NCBI GenBank assembly: GCA_044450785.1
Contig: JBIOJM010000103.1
Location: forward strand, 1-27,966
Source: JBIOJM01 sp044450785
GTDB taxonomy: Bacteria; Planctomycetota; Planctomycetia; Isosphaerales; Isosphaeraceae
DNA length: 27,966 nt
Reading direction: 5' to 3'
The notes beneath the pieces are model-generated. The model worked only from the letters and a program-made list of their open reading frames with translations, did not search any database and had not been told where the DNA came from. How positions within the stretch are numbered: position 1 is the stretch's first letter; each line of letters begins with the position of its first letter. Positions 1 through 7,024 of this stretch are shown here, one piece after another. The position numbers and the translations under genes are program-made.

Positions 1-9
1 CTTTTTCAT
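1..9 (-). CDS. Start of a gene leaving the left edge
   Basis: On the minus strand an ATG at position 9 is preceded by a clear Shine-Dalgarno sequence (AGGAG, 6 bases upstream), and the first codons read Met-Lys-Lys before the window ends. The product cannot be named from three codons. It would lie directly downstream of the 33-codon ORF and the HEPN-like gene on the same strand, so the three may form one transcription unit. Confidence 0.4.
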
Positions 10-24
10 GAGAGGCTCCTGAGA

Positions 25-126
25 TCATCGCGTCATCATAGGAAGCGAACCGGCCACTATGCGCGACCGCTTGGACAGAGCTTTCGAGGTCGTTAGGTAA
101 TTGGATAGACGTCGGTCGTCGGTCAT
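25..126 (-). CDS. Possible 33-aa small protein
   Basis: A 33-codon ORF starts at an ATG at 126, with AGGTGA about 7 bases upstream, and stops at 25. It begins 19 bases after the stop of the upstream 419-aa gene and ends 15 bases before the next likely start. The peptide is basic and Ser/Thr-rich, with no membrane segment or known motif. The ribosome site and tight spacing favour a real small gene, but the length is too short to exclude chance. No function is assigned. Confidence 0.3.
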   Translation of the reverse strand: MTDDRRLSNYLTTSKALSKRSRIVAGSLPMMTR

Positions 127-145
127 GTTCTTATCACCTGCCACG

Positions 146-1405
146 TCAGGGAATCTCACCAAGTTGCTCGATAGGTAAGGCCAACGGATCGACCGGCCGA
201 GGGTTCGTACCACTGCCGAAGTAGAGATAGCTGCCTCCAAGTTTTATCGGGGAAGTGAAGCGGGCCTCGACGTCAACGCCGTTGTCGAGGTTCAGCCTGC
301 AGGTGACCCGATTCCACAAGTCTCTGATCTCTTGGATGACCTGAGCAAGGTGAGGGACAGCCTGGGCGCGTGCCAGGTCATCCAGAAGATCGGCCGCCCT
401 CTCCAGAGCGCTGGCCCTGGACTCGATCAGTGACGCGACGGTGGAGTTGGTCCAGAAACCATCTTTGTCGTGCTCGACCTTGTTTCTGAGCGTGACGATC
501 TCTCCGAGACGATCCGCCATTTTCGTCGGCTTGTTCGGGAAGTACGGATGGCGGCGACCGAACTTCTGCTGGATCAAGGACCCCGCATCAGACCCTGCGA
601 CGGCATCAGGCAGGCGCCTGAACAGAGCGAGTATATCCCCGAACGAGAGGCGGTCGAGCTGAAACTTCCGGTGCGGGGTTTCCTGATTGAGGATGTCGAT
701 GAGCCTCTGGTCGCGCTCGGCGCGGAACGCGAGGCTGGCCCATCCCCAGATCGACACTTTAAGCAACCTCTCGATCTTAGTGCAACCGCTGACAAATGGC
801 CCGCGAATGTCCTCTTTCTTCTTCGCCAAGCGGATCTTCGAGGCCATGAGCAGCAAACTGTCTTTGACCTGAGACACACCCTCCTCTTTCGCTGGGGATG
901 GGAGCGAAAAGCCGAAATGTGCGAGGAGCGAATCAATCGGTCCCCTTGTGCGGATTGTCTCCTCGGGAATGCCGATCTGTCGGGCCAGGTCTCGTATGCC
1001 TTTGGTACCGAGTCGTTCCATCAGGAGCGCCCTTGGATCTTCCTCGGCGACAACTTCCATCACCATCTCGAGCGGGGTTCCCTTAGCGCCCTGCGGGATC
1101 AGTGAGGCGATGTCGTCTTCTTCCAATACCTCCAACAGCATCCTCGCGAGGCCCTCGTAAAGGACGGGCTTCCCTTGTTCGGCTGCTTTGAGGACGACGG
1201 CCGGATTAGCCTTCAATCCCTCCCGCAAGGGCTTGATGAAAGGCCTGCGGAAATAAATCAGGAAAGTTGCGCTGGCCTTCGCGCCAGCCCAAAGTGGCTT
1301 TTCCAGGAGGCTCTTCACGTTAACCAAATCGAACCCGGCCTTCTGCGCCAGCGCTACATAATCCTCGTTATCAGCCGCTGGGGAGCGCAGGGCAGGGTCG
1401 GCCAC
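146..1405 (-). CDS. Hypothetical protein with HEPN-like C-terminal region
   Basis: This is a 419-aa soluble protein of unknown function, read from a GTG at 1405. No strong ribosome-binding site supports this start, so the true start may differ. Residues 1-165 are helical and charged, with no motif I recognise. Around residues 295-350 there is a helix-rich stretch carrying RNKVEH at 307-312, which fits the R-x4-H signature of HEPN-superfamily ribonucleases and toxin-like proteins (also seen in Swt1-type HEPN domains). The last 50 residues look beta-rich. There is no signal peptide and no transmembrane segment. A small ORF and another gene follow on the same strand, and the 153-aa gene diverges from it at 1565. 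HEPN membership is inferred from the motif alone and could be coincidental. Confidence 0.6.
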   Translation of the reverse strand: MADPALRSPAADNEDYVALAQKAGFDLVNVKSLLEKPLWAGAKASATFLIYFRRPFIKPLREGLKANPAVVLKAAEQGKPVLYEGLARMLLEVLEEDDIASLIPQGAKGTPLEMVMEVVAEEDPRALLMERLGTKGIRDLARQIGIPEETIRTRGPIDSLLAHFGFSLPSPAKEEGVSQVKDSLLLMASKIRLAKKKEDIRGPFVSGCTKIERLLKVSIWGWASLAFRAERDQRLIDILNQETPHRKFQLDRLSFGDILALFRRLPDAVAGSDAGSLIQQKFGRRHPYFPNKPTKMADRLGEIVTLRNKVEHDKDGFWTNSTVASLIESRASALERAADLLDDLARAQAVPHLAQVIQEIRDLWNRVTCRLNLDNGVDVEARFTSPIKLGGSYLYFGSGTNPRPVDPLALPIEQLGEIP

Positions 1406-1564
1406 GGTTGTAGGGGTAAAGGCCCATTTACCTATTGCCAGTGCAGGCGACGGGAAACAAGTGGTCTCCGACGGGCATCACGTGAATGGAATTCGGGATT
1501 CTGCGAATTCTTCGGCTCCGGTAAAATGCCCGCTTGCCGAGAGGCGATCTCACGGAGGGAAGTC

Positions 1565-2026
1565 ATGCAAACATTTAAGCTATCGGAATCGGCCGTTGCA
1601 TTGCTGCGATTCCGCGTCAAGGGCCATCGGACGCCGGTAACAGAGCGCCGATTGCCGGCCTTCCGCGAGCTAGTCGATGCCGGCATCATGGTACCGGACG
1701 CGGGCGATTTCCGCTTCACCGAGGATGGCTGGGCGCGGCGAGAGGAAATCCTCCGCGAGGAGGAGGAGCGGATCGAGCGAGAGCGATATGAGTCGCCGGA
1801 CGCCAGTGGCCTGTCGGTATCCGCGAGGGATTTGCTGCGGCGAATCATCTCCAGTCGCGTCGAGATCACGCCTGAGAACAGGCCCGCTTTCCGCGAGCTG
1901 GCGGCGGCTAGGATCATTATCCTGGGTCATTCCTTCGCAGGCGGACGCGAATCAATCTACCGCTGGACCTATTGGGGTCATAGACAGCGATTTGAAATCG
2001 CGGGCTCGGCGAGAGCGACTGCCTAG
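1565..2026 (+). CDS. Hypothetical protein with internal duplication
   Basis: A 153-aa protein. The start is chosen at 1565 because GGAGGGA lies 5-6 bases upstream; an open frame extends further 5' but has no comparable site. The sequence shows two related halves. Residues 8-35 and 87-114 both end in PAFRELxxAxI, preceded by Ser-Ala and a Leu-Leu-Arg helix, so one unit of roughly 80 residues appears to have been duplicated. A Glu/Arg-rich helix (about residues 58-75) separates the halves. The fold suggested is a tandem winged-helix-like domain, but this is inference. The stop codon overlaps the stop of the convergent gene by sharing the tetranucleotide CTAG. Function unknown. Confidence 0.65.
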   Translation: MQTFKLSESAVALLRFRVKGHRTPVTERRLPAFRELVDAGIMVPDAGDFRFTEDGWARREEILREEEERIERERYESPDASGLSVSARDLLRRIISSRVEITPENRPAFRELAAARIIILGHSFAGGRESIYRWTYWGHRQRFEIAGSARATA

Positions 2027-2457
2027 CGCGCCCTCGCTCGGTTCAGTGGTCTCGCCTCGTCGCTGATCAGAAGTTCCGTCTTCGCCGCCGCCTTCAGGGC
2101 CTCGCCGTGCGACCCTTGATGGCGGAGTTCCTCGTATTCGTGCGGGATTATCGAATCGATGCGGTCACGCAGCCGCATACCCGGCCAGATGCGGCCGCCC
2201 TTCTTCCCCTTGAGCAATTCGGGATTGAGCACGCCGGAATCGATCACCACGCCCGTTGTGTTGCCGCCGCCTTTCCGCCCACGGGGATCGAACGCGTGCC
2301 ACTTGCCGCCGCCGTCGTAATCCGGCTGGCCGTTCATGTGATCGGGGATGCCGAGTTCCTGCATCCGAGTGGTGCAGTACTCTTCCAGCTTGTCGCGCCA
2401 GCGGTGCGCGAAGTCCTCAGCGTGGTCTGCGGGGTCTGTGGGCGGCGTTTCTGTCAT
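2023..2457 (-). CDS. Hypothetical HEYEE-motif protein
   Basis: A 144-aa soluble protein of unknown function, starting at the ATG at 2457 with only a weak ribosome-binding site. The N-terminus is acidic. A Gly/Lys/Arg-rich middle (residues 48-88) precedes a C-terminal segment containing His106-Glu107-Tyr-Glu-Glu, then His113 and His117 and an ISDEAR sequence. From memory, proteins with this HEYEE...H...ISxxAR arrangement recur in planctomycetes. The clustered His/Glu residues could bind a metal, which would fit an HE-type metallopeptidase-like site, but the spacing is not the classic HExxH. It converges on the upstream-strand gene with a shared CTAG stop. Confidence is high that it is a gene and low for any activity. 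Confidence 0.6.
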   Translation of the reverse strand: MTETPPTDPADHAEDFAHRWRDKLEEYCTTRMQELGIPDHMNGQPDYDGGGKWHAFDPRGRKGGGNTTGVVIDSGVLNPELLKGKKGGRIWPGMRLRDRIDSIIPHEYEELRHQGSHGEALKAAAKTELLISDEARPLNRARAR

Positions 2458-2579
2458 TCGCCGATCTTAGCTCATGCGTTGCGTTGGCGCAAGCAGCATG
2501 GGGTAACCACTCCGCAATTATTGCCCACAGCAGGCCAACAGAACATAACAGCCCTATTCGGTCGCTCATCCGGCGGGTA

Positions 2580-2617
2580 GGCTCGGTAGCAGCGGAACCC
2601 CTTAAGGGGACCGAGCC
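2580..2617. terminator. Nested hairpin downstream of vapC
   Basis: GGCTCGGT (2580-2587) pairs perfectly with ACCGAGCC (2610-2617). It encloses the 12-base palindrome CCCCTTAAGGGG (2598-2609), leaving a 10-base unpaired bulge on one side. It lies 10 bases beyond the vapC stop, so it may end or stabilise the toxin-antitoxin transcript. No T-run follows on either strand, so an intrinsic terminator is not proven. Confidence 0.4.
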
Positions 2618-2626
2618 GTATGCACT

Positions 2627-3098
2627 CTAGGGGGGGTGGCTGTTGGGGTCATCGACCGGCAGCCCCTCGGCTACGGCGGCGGCGTTAAGGGCTTGATCGG
2701 CCGAGATCAACGTCACCGGGCCCAACCCGGCCTTCTGGCGTTGCTGACGGATTTCGAGCGCGGCGGCCAGTTGCACGGCGTCATAGGCGCGCAGCGCGTG
2801 CGTATTCGCCAGCCGCATGGCATCGTTGGACAGGACGGGCGTGATCTCGATGACGGTGTAGCGACCGGCGAGATGCTGGCGGAAGCGATGAAGGATCGAA
2901 GATGCCTTCGCGGAGGTGAGCGTTCTGCCTTTTCGGCGGCGGGCGACGGCGGAGGTGACTTCGACAGCAGTAATGCGGGCGATGTAAATACCAGTGGATG
3001 GATGGGCTGTGGCGCGTGATGCCGCGAACCCAGAGGGTGCCGACCTCCTGAACGTAACGTTTCACCAGCCCGCTCGAATCGATGAAGTACGCCGCCAC
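2627..3098 (-). pseudogene. vapC: VapC-like PIN-domain toxin, frameshifted
   Basis: The product would be a PIN-domain endoribonuclease, the toxin of a type II toxin-antitoxin pair. The GTG start at 3098 lies 2 bases after the antitoxin stop. The first frame gives a typical PIN N-terminus with IDSSGLVKRY (catalytic Asp7). From about 3003 the PIN-like sequence moves to another frame, which continues with ITAVEVTSA (Glu), AYDAVQLAAAL (Asp) and SADQALN (Asp) to a stop at 2627. The break coincides with a GGAT GGAT tandem at 2996-3003. Removing one 4-bp unit gives an uninterrupted 155-codon frame with all four acidic residues. As read here the gene yields no full toxin, either through real inactivation or through an assembly error. 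Confidence 0.75.
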
Positions 3099-3100
3099 CG

Positions 3101-3439
3101 TTAACGACGCTCGCGGATGATGGTTTCCGACAACGGTTCTCCCTTGATGGTGACCGGCGCATCGTCGGGATCGTCGTCGTCGATGTCCAGGGAGGGATCG
3201 GGAAACGAGGTGATGAGGCCGATGCTGAGCAGGTGCTGATTGAATTCCGCCTCGGTGAGCGGTTTCTTGGCTTGCTGTGGAGCGGTCTTGGCGCGTTTAG
3301 CTCTTTTGCCGGACGTTTGAACAGGCGGTTTCTTCGGCTGGGCAAGCTGGACGTCGAGCTGCTGGCGAAGCTGTCGCATCTGCTCGGGCGACAGGGCCTT
3401 GATGCTGCTCAAAATGTGGCTGAATTCGCTATGTGACAT
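3101..3439 (-). CDS. Antitoxin partner of VapC-like toxin
   Basis: A 112-aa protein directly upstream of the PIN toxin gene (2-base gap), the usual antitoxin-first order. The N-terminal half is helical, with an LSPEQMRQLRQQL segment (about 17-29). A Lys/Ala/Pro-rich basic linker follows (about 35-60), then an acidic DDDDPDD stretch and a C-terminal PLSETIIRERR tail, a common ending in antitoxins that wrap the PIN active site. By analogy it would neutralise VapC and repress its own operon. It has no clear Shine-Dalgarno sequence. Its ATG lies 3 bases after the stop of an upstream broken ORF, suggesting translation was once coupled to that gene. It remains intact although its toxin is broken. 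Confidence 0.6.
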   Translation of the reverse strand: MSHSEFSHILSSIKALSPEQMRQLRQQLDVQLAQPKKPPVQTSGKRAKRAKTAPQQAKKPLTEAEFNQHLLSIGLITSFPDPSLDIDDDDPDDAPVTIKGEPLSETIIRERR

Positions 3440-3442
3440 AAG

Positions 3443-3600
3443 TTAAATCCATTCACTGGCCGGATCGTCTTTGATCAACAGTCTGAAATCCGTTGTAAAG
3501 CATTCTTGGCCCTCAGTCGAGGGCGATGAAGCAGTCGCTGGGCCGGCCCAGTCTCGCCAGGTTGAGCCGAACGAGAGGGTCCGCGCCTCTTCTTTTTCCG
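3443..3600 (-). pseudogene. Possible remnant of a third gene upstream of the antitoxin
   Basis: An open frame ends at 3443, 3 bases before the antitoxin start, with a plausible C-terminus (GQECFTTDFRLLIKDDPASE). The frame upstream of it looks unnatural. A better-looking peptide (NLARLGRPSDCFIALD) lies in another frame and meets the first around 3520-3525, so one single-base shift would join them. I read this as the C-terminal remnant of a decayed gene that was once translationally coupled to the antitoxin. The family is not recognised. Chance is a real alternative. Confidence 0.25.
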
Positions 3601-4016
3601 CAGCGCTTCGGGGCGGCTCCGTTCCGGCCGCCTCCCGGGCTCGATCGAGGTCCTCGAAGCGCACGAGAGAACCATGCCCATCAGGGTCGCGTCCGGCCAT
3701 CGGTTCGACGGACGGTCACCTGGCTGCGTGCGCCCGCCGCGTCCACATGTGCCGGCGTCCCGGGCCGATCGGGCATGACGGCGGGCGGCATGGACCGCCC
3801 AAGCAATGACAACACGTGGCCGGTATTGACCAAACCTGAGCGGTGAATCGATCCGCGCAATTGCCGCCGACATACTATTATTGACGTCGCAACTGACTGC
3901 TGAATATCATGTTCTGCTCGGATCCGCCCGAATCTCGTTCTCGCTGGTGGCAACATGCCGCATAATTGCTTTTGAATCCTCCTCTCTGGCATCGTAGGAC
4001 CAGTCACCACGGCCGC
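3601..4016. other. Gene-poor stretch
   Basis: Several overlapping open frames exist on both strands, but none has a convincing start, domain or composition. No RNA gene or mobile element ends were recognised. The stretch sits between the decayed toxin-antitoxin operon and the S23 fragment and looks like eroded sequence. Confidence 0.5.
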
Positions 4017-4058
4017 GGACGGAGGACGGAGGGCGGAGGACGGAGGAATGAAGACGGA
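4017..4058 (+). repeat. Heptamer array GGACGGA entering the S23 start
   Basis: There are four good 7-bp units (GGACGGA, GGACGGA, GGGCGGA, GGACGGA; 4017-4044), then two degenerate units (4045-4058) that contain the ATG of the S23-like ORF at 4048. The 7-base period places a GGAGG core about 7 bases upstream of the ATG, so the array itself supplies the ribosome-binding site. Confidence 0.9.
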
Positions 4059-4257
4059 GAAAGAGAAAGCGGATCTTCGCATTCGGACGAAGGTGTTCGC
4101 GCTGCGAATCATCCGGCTCTACTCGGCACTACCATCGACCACCGAAGCACAGGTTATCGGCAAGCAGGTCCTCCGCTCTGGGACATCCGTCGGTGCCCAT
4201 TATCGTGAAGCGTACCGAAGTCGGTCTGATGCCGAGTACATCAGGAGAACACCATAA
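4048..4257 (+). pseudogene. Truncated S23-type four-helix-bundle protein
   Basis: The 69-codon ORF matches the N-terminal half of the four-helix-bundle family related to the protein encoded by 23S rRNA intervening sequences. It has the hallmark stretches FALRIIRLYSALP, VIGKQVLRSGTSVGAHYREA and RSDAEYI. Family members are usually about 115-130 residues. Here the reading stops right after RSDAEYI, so the last two helices are missing. The TAA stop overlaps the ATG of the following PLP-enzyme gene (TAATG). A heptamer array lies at each side in opposite orientation. Members bind nucleic acid or assemble as oligomeric bundles in related systems; the true cellular role of stand-alone copies is unclear. 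The truncated form is probably non-functional, but its translation could deliver ribosomes to the next gene. Confidence 0.7.
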
Positions 4258-5564
4258 TGTCTTCCACCCCCGATCCTCCGCCTTCTGTCCTTCCAACGAC
4301 GTCCTCCGTCCTCCGCCCTCCGCCCTCCGTCCTTCCGACGACGCCCTCCGTCCTCCGTCCTCCGTCCTCCGTCCTGGATCGTTCGACCGTCTGTGCCCGG
4401 GGACCGATGCGGACCGAATCGACCAGCCACCCTCTGGCCCCTCCCATCGACATCAGCACGGTCTATTGCCTGGCCGATCTCGATCATGTCGACGCCCTGT
4501 ACGACGGAGCGGCCAAGGGTTTCATCTACGCGCGCGACGCTCATCCCAATGCGGGCCAGCTCGCCGAGAAGATGTCGCGGCTCGAAGGAGGTGAGGCCGG
4601 GCTCGTCTGTGCTTCGGGAATGGGAGCGATCGCCTCGGTCTTCCTCTCCCTCCTCAGCCAGAACGACCATGCCCTGATTTCCGAGGGGGTCTACGGCAAG
4701 ACGAGCTCGCTCGTGAGCCGGCAACTCACGCGATGGGGAATCAAACATGACGTGTTCGACCCGGCGAACGCGGGCGCAATCAAACCACTCTTGAATGCGA
4801 AGACCCGCTTGATCTTCGTGGAGACGATTTCCAATCCCCTGCTGAGGGTCGCGGACCTGGACTCCCTGGCCGCGATTGCGCGGGAAGCCGGGATCCCGTT
4901 GGTCGTTGACAACACCTTCGCCCCCTTGATCTGCCGTCCGATCGAGCGCGGCGCCAGCCTGGTCGTGCACTCGGTGACGAAAATGATCGGCGGCCATAGC
5001 GACCTGACGCTCGGCGTGGTCATCGGGGCGCGGCGCATGATTGAGCAGATCCAGACCCTCGCCTCGACCCTCGGACAGACCGGCAATCCATTCGAGAGCT
5101 GGCTGGCGCTCCGCGGACTCGCGACGCTGAGTCTGCGGATGGATCGGGCCTGCGCGTCGGCGCTCGAGCTGGCGCGGCAGTTCGAGGCGCACGGCCAGGT
5201 CGGCCGAGTCCTTTACCCAGGCCTGCCCTCACACCGAGATCATTTGCTGGCGAGCCGGCAGCTCACGGACGGCTACGGCGCGATGGTGACGATCGACCTG
5301 GGCAATCGGGCCACTGCCGAATCGTTCATGAGGGCGCTTCCGTCGATTCCGTTCGCTCCCAGTCTGGGCGACGTGCAGACGACACTGAGCCATCCCGCCA
5401 CGACCAGCCACCGCGGACAAGACGACGCGCAACTCGCCCGGCAGGGCATCACCGCCGGCATGATCCGGCTCTCGGTGGGACTGGAAGACCCCGACGACTT
5501 GTGGCGGGAGTTGCGCCAGGCTCTCGACGCCTCGGGCCCATCACGACGCCCCGAAGAGGCATAA
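4257..5564 (+). CDS. Cys/Met-metabolism PLP-dependent enzyme (cystathionine gamma-synthase/lyase family)
   Basis: A 435-aa fold-type I PLP enzyme of the trans-sulfuration family. It acts on cystathionine, homoserine esters or related sulfur amino acids in the cytoplasm; the exact reaction cannot be fixed from sequence. The expected landmarks are present: a YARDAHPNAGQLAEKM segment, SGMGAIASVFL, VDNTFAPL for PLP-ring contacts, and SVTKMIGGHSD with the Schiff-base Lys242. C-terminal GMIRLSVGLEDPDDL is typical. The usual length is about 390. The extra 40 residues at the N-terminus are Pro/Ser/Val/Leu-rich and are encoded entirely by the heptamer array, so they are an acquired extension. The native protein probably began near DRSTVCARGP. 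The only ATG that retains that segment is at 4257, overlapping the S23 stop, so translation may depend on coupling. Confidence 0.85.
   Translation: MSSTPDPPPSVLPTTSSVLRPPPSVLPTTPSVLRPPSSVLDRSTVCARGPMRTESTSHPLAPPIDISTVYCLADLDHVDALYDGAAKGFIYARDAHPNAGQLAEKMSRLEGGEAGLVCASGMGAIASVFLSLLSQNDHALISEGVYGKTSSLVSRQLTRWGIKHDVFDPANAGAIKPLLNAKTRLIFVETISNPLLRVADLDSLAAIAREAGIPLVVDNTFAPLICRPIERGASLVVHSVTKMIGGHSDLTLGVVIGARRMIEQIQTLASTLGQTGNPFESWLALRGLATLSLRMDRACASALELARQFEAHGQVGRVLYPGLPSHRDHLLASRQLTDGYGAMVTIDLGNRATAESFMRALPSIPFAPSLGDVQTTLSHPATTSHRGQDDAQLARQGITAGMIRLSVGLEDPDDLWRELRQALDASGPSRRPEEA
4287..4377 (+). repeat. Heptamer array with 42-bp tandem duplication
   Basis: The array consists of GTCCTCC/GCCCTCC heptamers, the reverse complement of the array left of the S23 ORF. 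A higher-order 42-bp unit occurs twice (4287-4328 and 4329-4370), each beginning GTCCTTCC. Because 42 is a multiple of three, it encodes a 14-residue duplication in the PLP enzyme (VLPTTxSVLRPPxS twice). Confidence 0.9.
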
Positions 5565-5591
5565 CCGATCAGCCCTGGGAACAGAGCGGAC

Positions 5592-6887
5592 CTACTTTGA
5601 CCCACTCGCTTGCGGTACCAGCTCGTGAATGCGGCCGTCGAATGCCAGAATGTAGAGTTCGCCCTGAGAATCCTCGCCGAACGACGCGATGTTGAGCTTG
5701 GGATTTCGCGCGAGGTCGATCAGCTCGCGATTGGCGGTCAGTTTACCGTTCTCGAATCGCAGGCCCCAGATCCGGCCGCTGTCGAAGTCGCCGTAAACAT
5801 ACACCCCGGCCAGCGCGGGGAGTTTCTTGCCGCGGTAGACGTATCCGCCGGTGATGGAGAGCCCGCTGTCGTGCCGGTCGCCGGTGGGAGCGTGGGGATA
5901 CTCGACGATCGGCGGTTGGATCCGGCCTGCTGAGTCAGGCCGCTGTCGCCTTTGGGGCTGGAACGGATGAAAACCTTCCTTGATGCTCCAGCCGTAGTTG
6001 CCCCCATTCTTGATCAGGTGGACCATCTCCCACAGGTTCTGCCCGACGTCGCCCGCCCAAAGCTCGCCGGTCTGACGGTCGAAGCTGAATTTCCACACGT
6101 TTCGCAGCCCGATGCAATAGACCTCGGGGGCCCAGCGAGCGAAAGCCCTGGACCGCCGGGCAGGATTGTCCGCGGGGATTCCGTAGCGTTTGCCTCCCGC
6201 GGGATGATCGACGTCGATCCGCAGGATCGAGGCGAACCAGTCCCTGGGATTCTGGCCGCTGGACATGGGATCGTCGGCGGCGCCGCCGTCTCCCAGCGTG
6301 ATGTAGAGGTAGCCGTCCGGCCCGAAAACGATCGTGCCGCCGTTGTGGTTTTCAAATGGGTCGTCCGCCGAGACCCAGATCCGTTCCTCACTCGCCGGGT
6401 CGGCGACCGGGGGATTGTCGCTCGATGCCCTGAACCTGGAAACCACCGAGCGTCTCGTGCCTTTGTCGTTCGCCGAGTAGTAGACGAAGAACGACTTGTT
6501 TTCCTTGTACTTGGGATGAAACGCCAGGCCGAGCAGGCCCTCCTCGTTCCCTCGGTGTATCTCATCAGCAAGGCGGAGAAACAGTCGCTTCTCGCTCGTC
6601 TCGCGCACGTTGGGGAACGACCAGATGGTGGCGGTGTGTTGCTCGACCACGAAGAAGAGATTGCTCCCGTCATCAGGATAGGCAAAAGCCACCGGCCGAT
6701 CGAAGCGGAGGTTCGGGAACGCCACCTGAGTTGCCAACGCCGGCAGGGGCAGGGCCGCGGGCGTCCGGCGAGCCTTCTTGCTTTGGGCCGACGCCGGCGC
6801 GGTCAAGACCAAGAGGGCGATCGAGGCGAAAAGAACTTGAACACCGAGTCGTTTCGGGCGTGCATCGGAATTGTGGGCGGTCTGCAT
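5592..6887 (-). CDS. Secreted glucose/sorbosone dehydrogenase-like protein
   Basis: A 431-aa six-bladed beta-propeller of the glucose/sorbosone dehydrogenase (soluble PQQ-GDH-like) family. Members oxidise sugars with PQQ outside the cytoplasm; substrate and cofactor use here are inferred. The ATG at 6887 is chosen over an upstream one because GAGGAGG sits 8 bases before it and a signal peptide follows at once (a hydrophobic core of about 16 residues ending in APASA). Typical stretches are EGLLGLAFHPKY, the Ca-site-like GDGGAADDP, ILRIDVDHP, GLRNVWKFSFD, AGDVGQNLWE, GGNYGW and EDSQGELYILAFDG. No cytochrome domain is fused. The gene stands alone on its strand, with the PLP-enzyme gene converging 28 bases beyond its 3' end and a heptamer array 92 bases beyond its 5' end. 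Confidence 0.85.
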   Translation of the reverse strand: MQTAHNSDARPKRLGVQVLFASIALLVLTAPASAQSKKARRTPAALPLPALATQVAFPNLRFDRPVAFAYPDDGSNLFFVVEQHTATIWSFPNVRETSEKRLFLRLADEIHRGNEEGLLGLAFHPKYKENKSFFVYYSANDKGTRRSVVSRFRASSDNPPVADPASEERIWVSADDPFENHNGGTIVFGPDGYLYITLGDGGAADDPMSSGQNPRDWFASILRIDVDHPAGGKRYGIPADNPARRSRAFARWAPEVYCIGLRNVWKFSFDRQTGELWAGDVGQNLWEMVHLIKNGGNYGWSIKEGFHPFQPQRRQRPDSAGRIQPPIVEYPHAPTGDRHDSGLSITGGYVYRGKKLPALAGVYVYGDFDSGRIWGLRFENGKLTANRELIDLARNPKLNIASFGEDSQGELYILAFDGRIHELVPQASGSK

Positions 6888-6979
6888 GGCGTCAACCTCC
6901 TCATTTGGGAGTCTATACGCTGGGCGGCGACTGCGGCAAGGCAACGTTTCGTCCCCGGGCTTCACCCCATGCGGACAAC

Positions 6980-7024
6980 TGACTGATGACTGATGACTAA
7001 TGACTAATGACTAATGACTGATGA
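6980..7024. repeat. Heptamer array TGACTRA
   Basis: Six full 7-bp units (TGACTGA, TGACTGA, TGACTAA three times, TGACTGA) are followed by TGA. Its composition differs from the GGACGGA arrays but its period is the same. On the minus strand the array overlaps the end of the ABC ATPase remnant, and one unit supplies that ORF's last residues and its TAG stop. Confidence 0.9.

Noticed and set aside
3475..3873. Overlapping ORFs of 106-132 codons on both strands
   Set aside because: Their translations are Arg/Pro-rich with no motif, typical of chance frames in GC-rich DNA.
4017..4377. Tandem repeats considered as a CRISPR array or origin iterons
   Set aside because: The unit is 7 bp with no spacers, no cas genes and no replication gene nearby. 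The repeats run into coding sequence.
5952..6986. A 344-codon plus-strand ORF opposite the sugar dehydrogenase
   Set aside because: It lies on the strand opposite a well-conserved secreted propeller protein. Its sequence has no domain and no ribosome-binding site.
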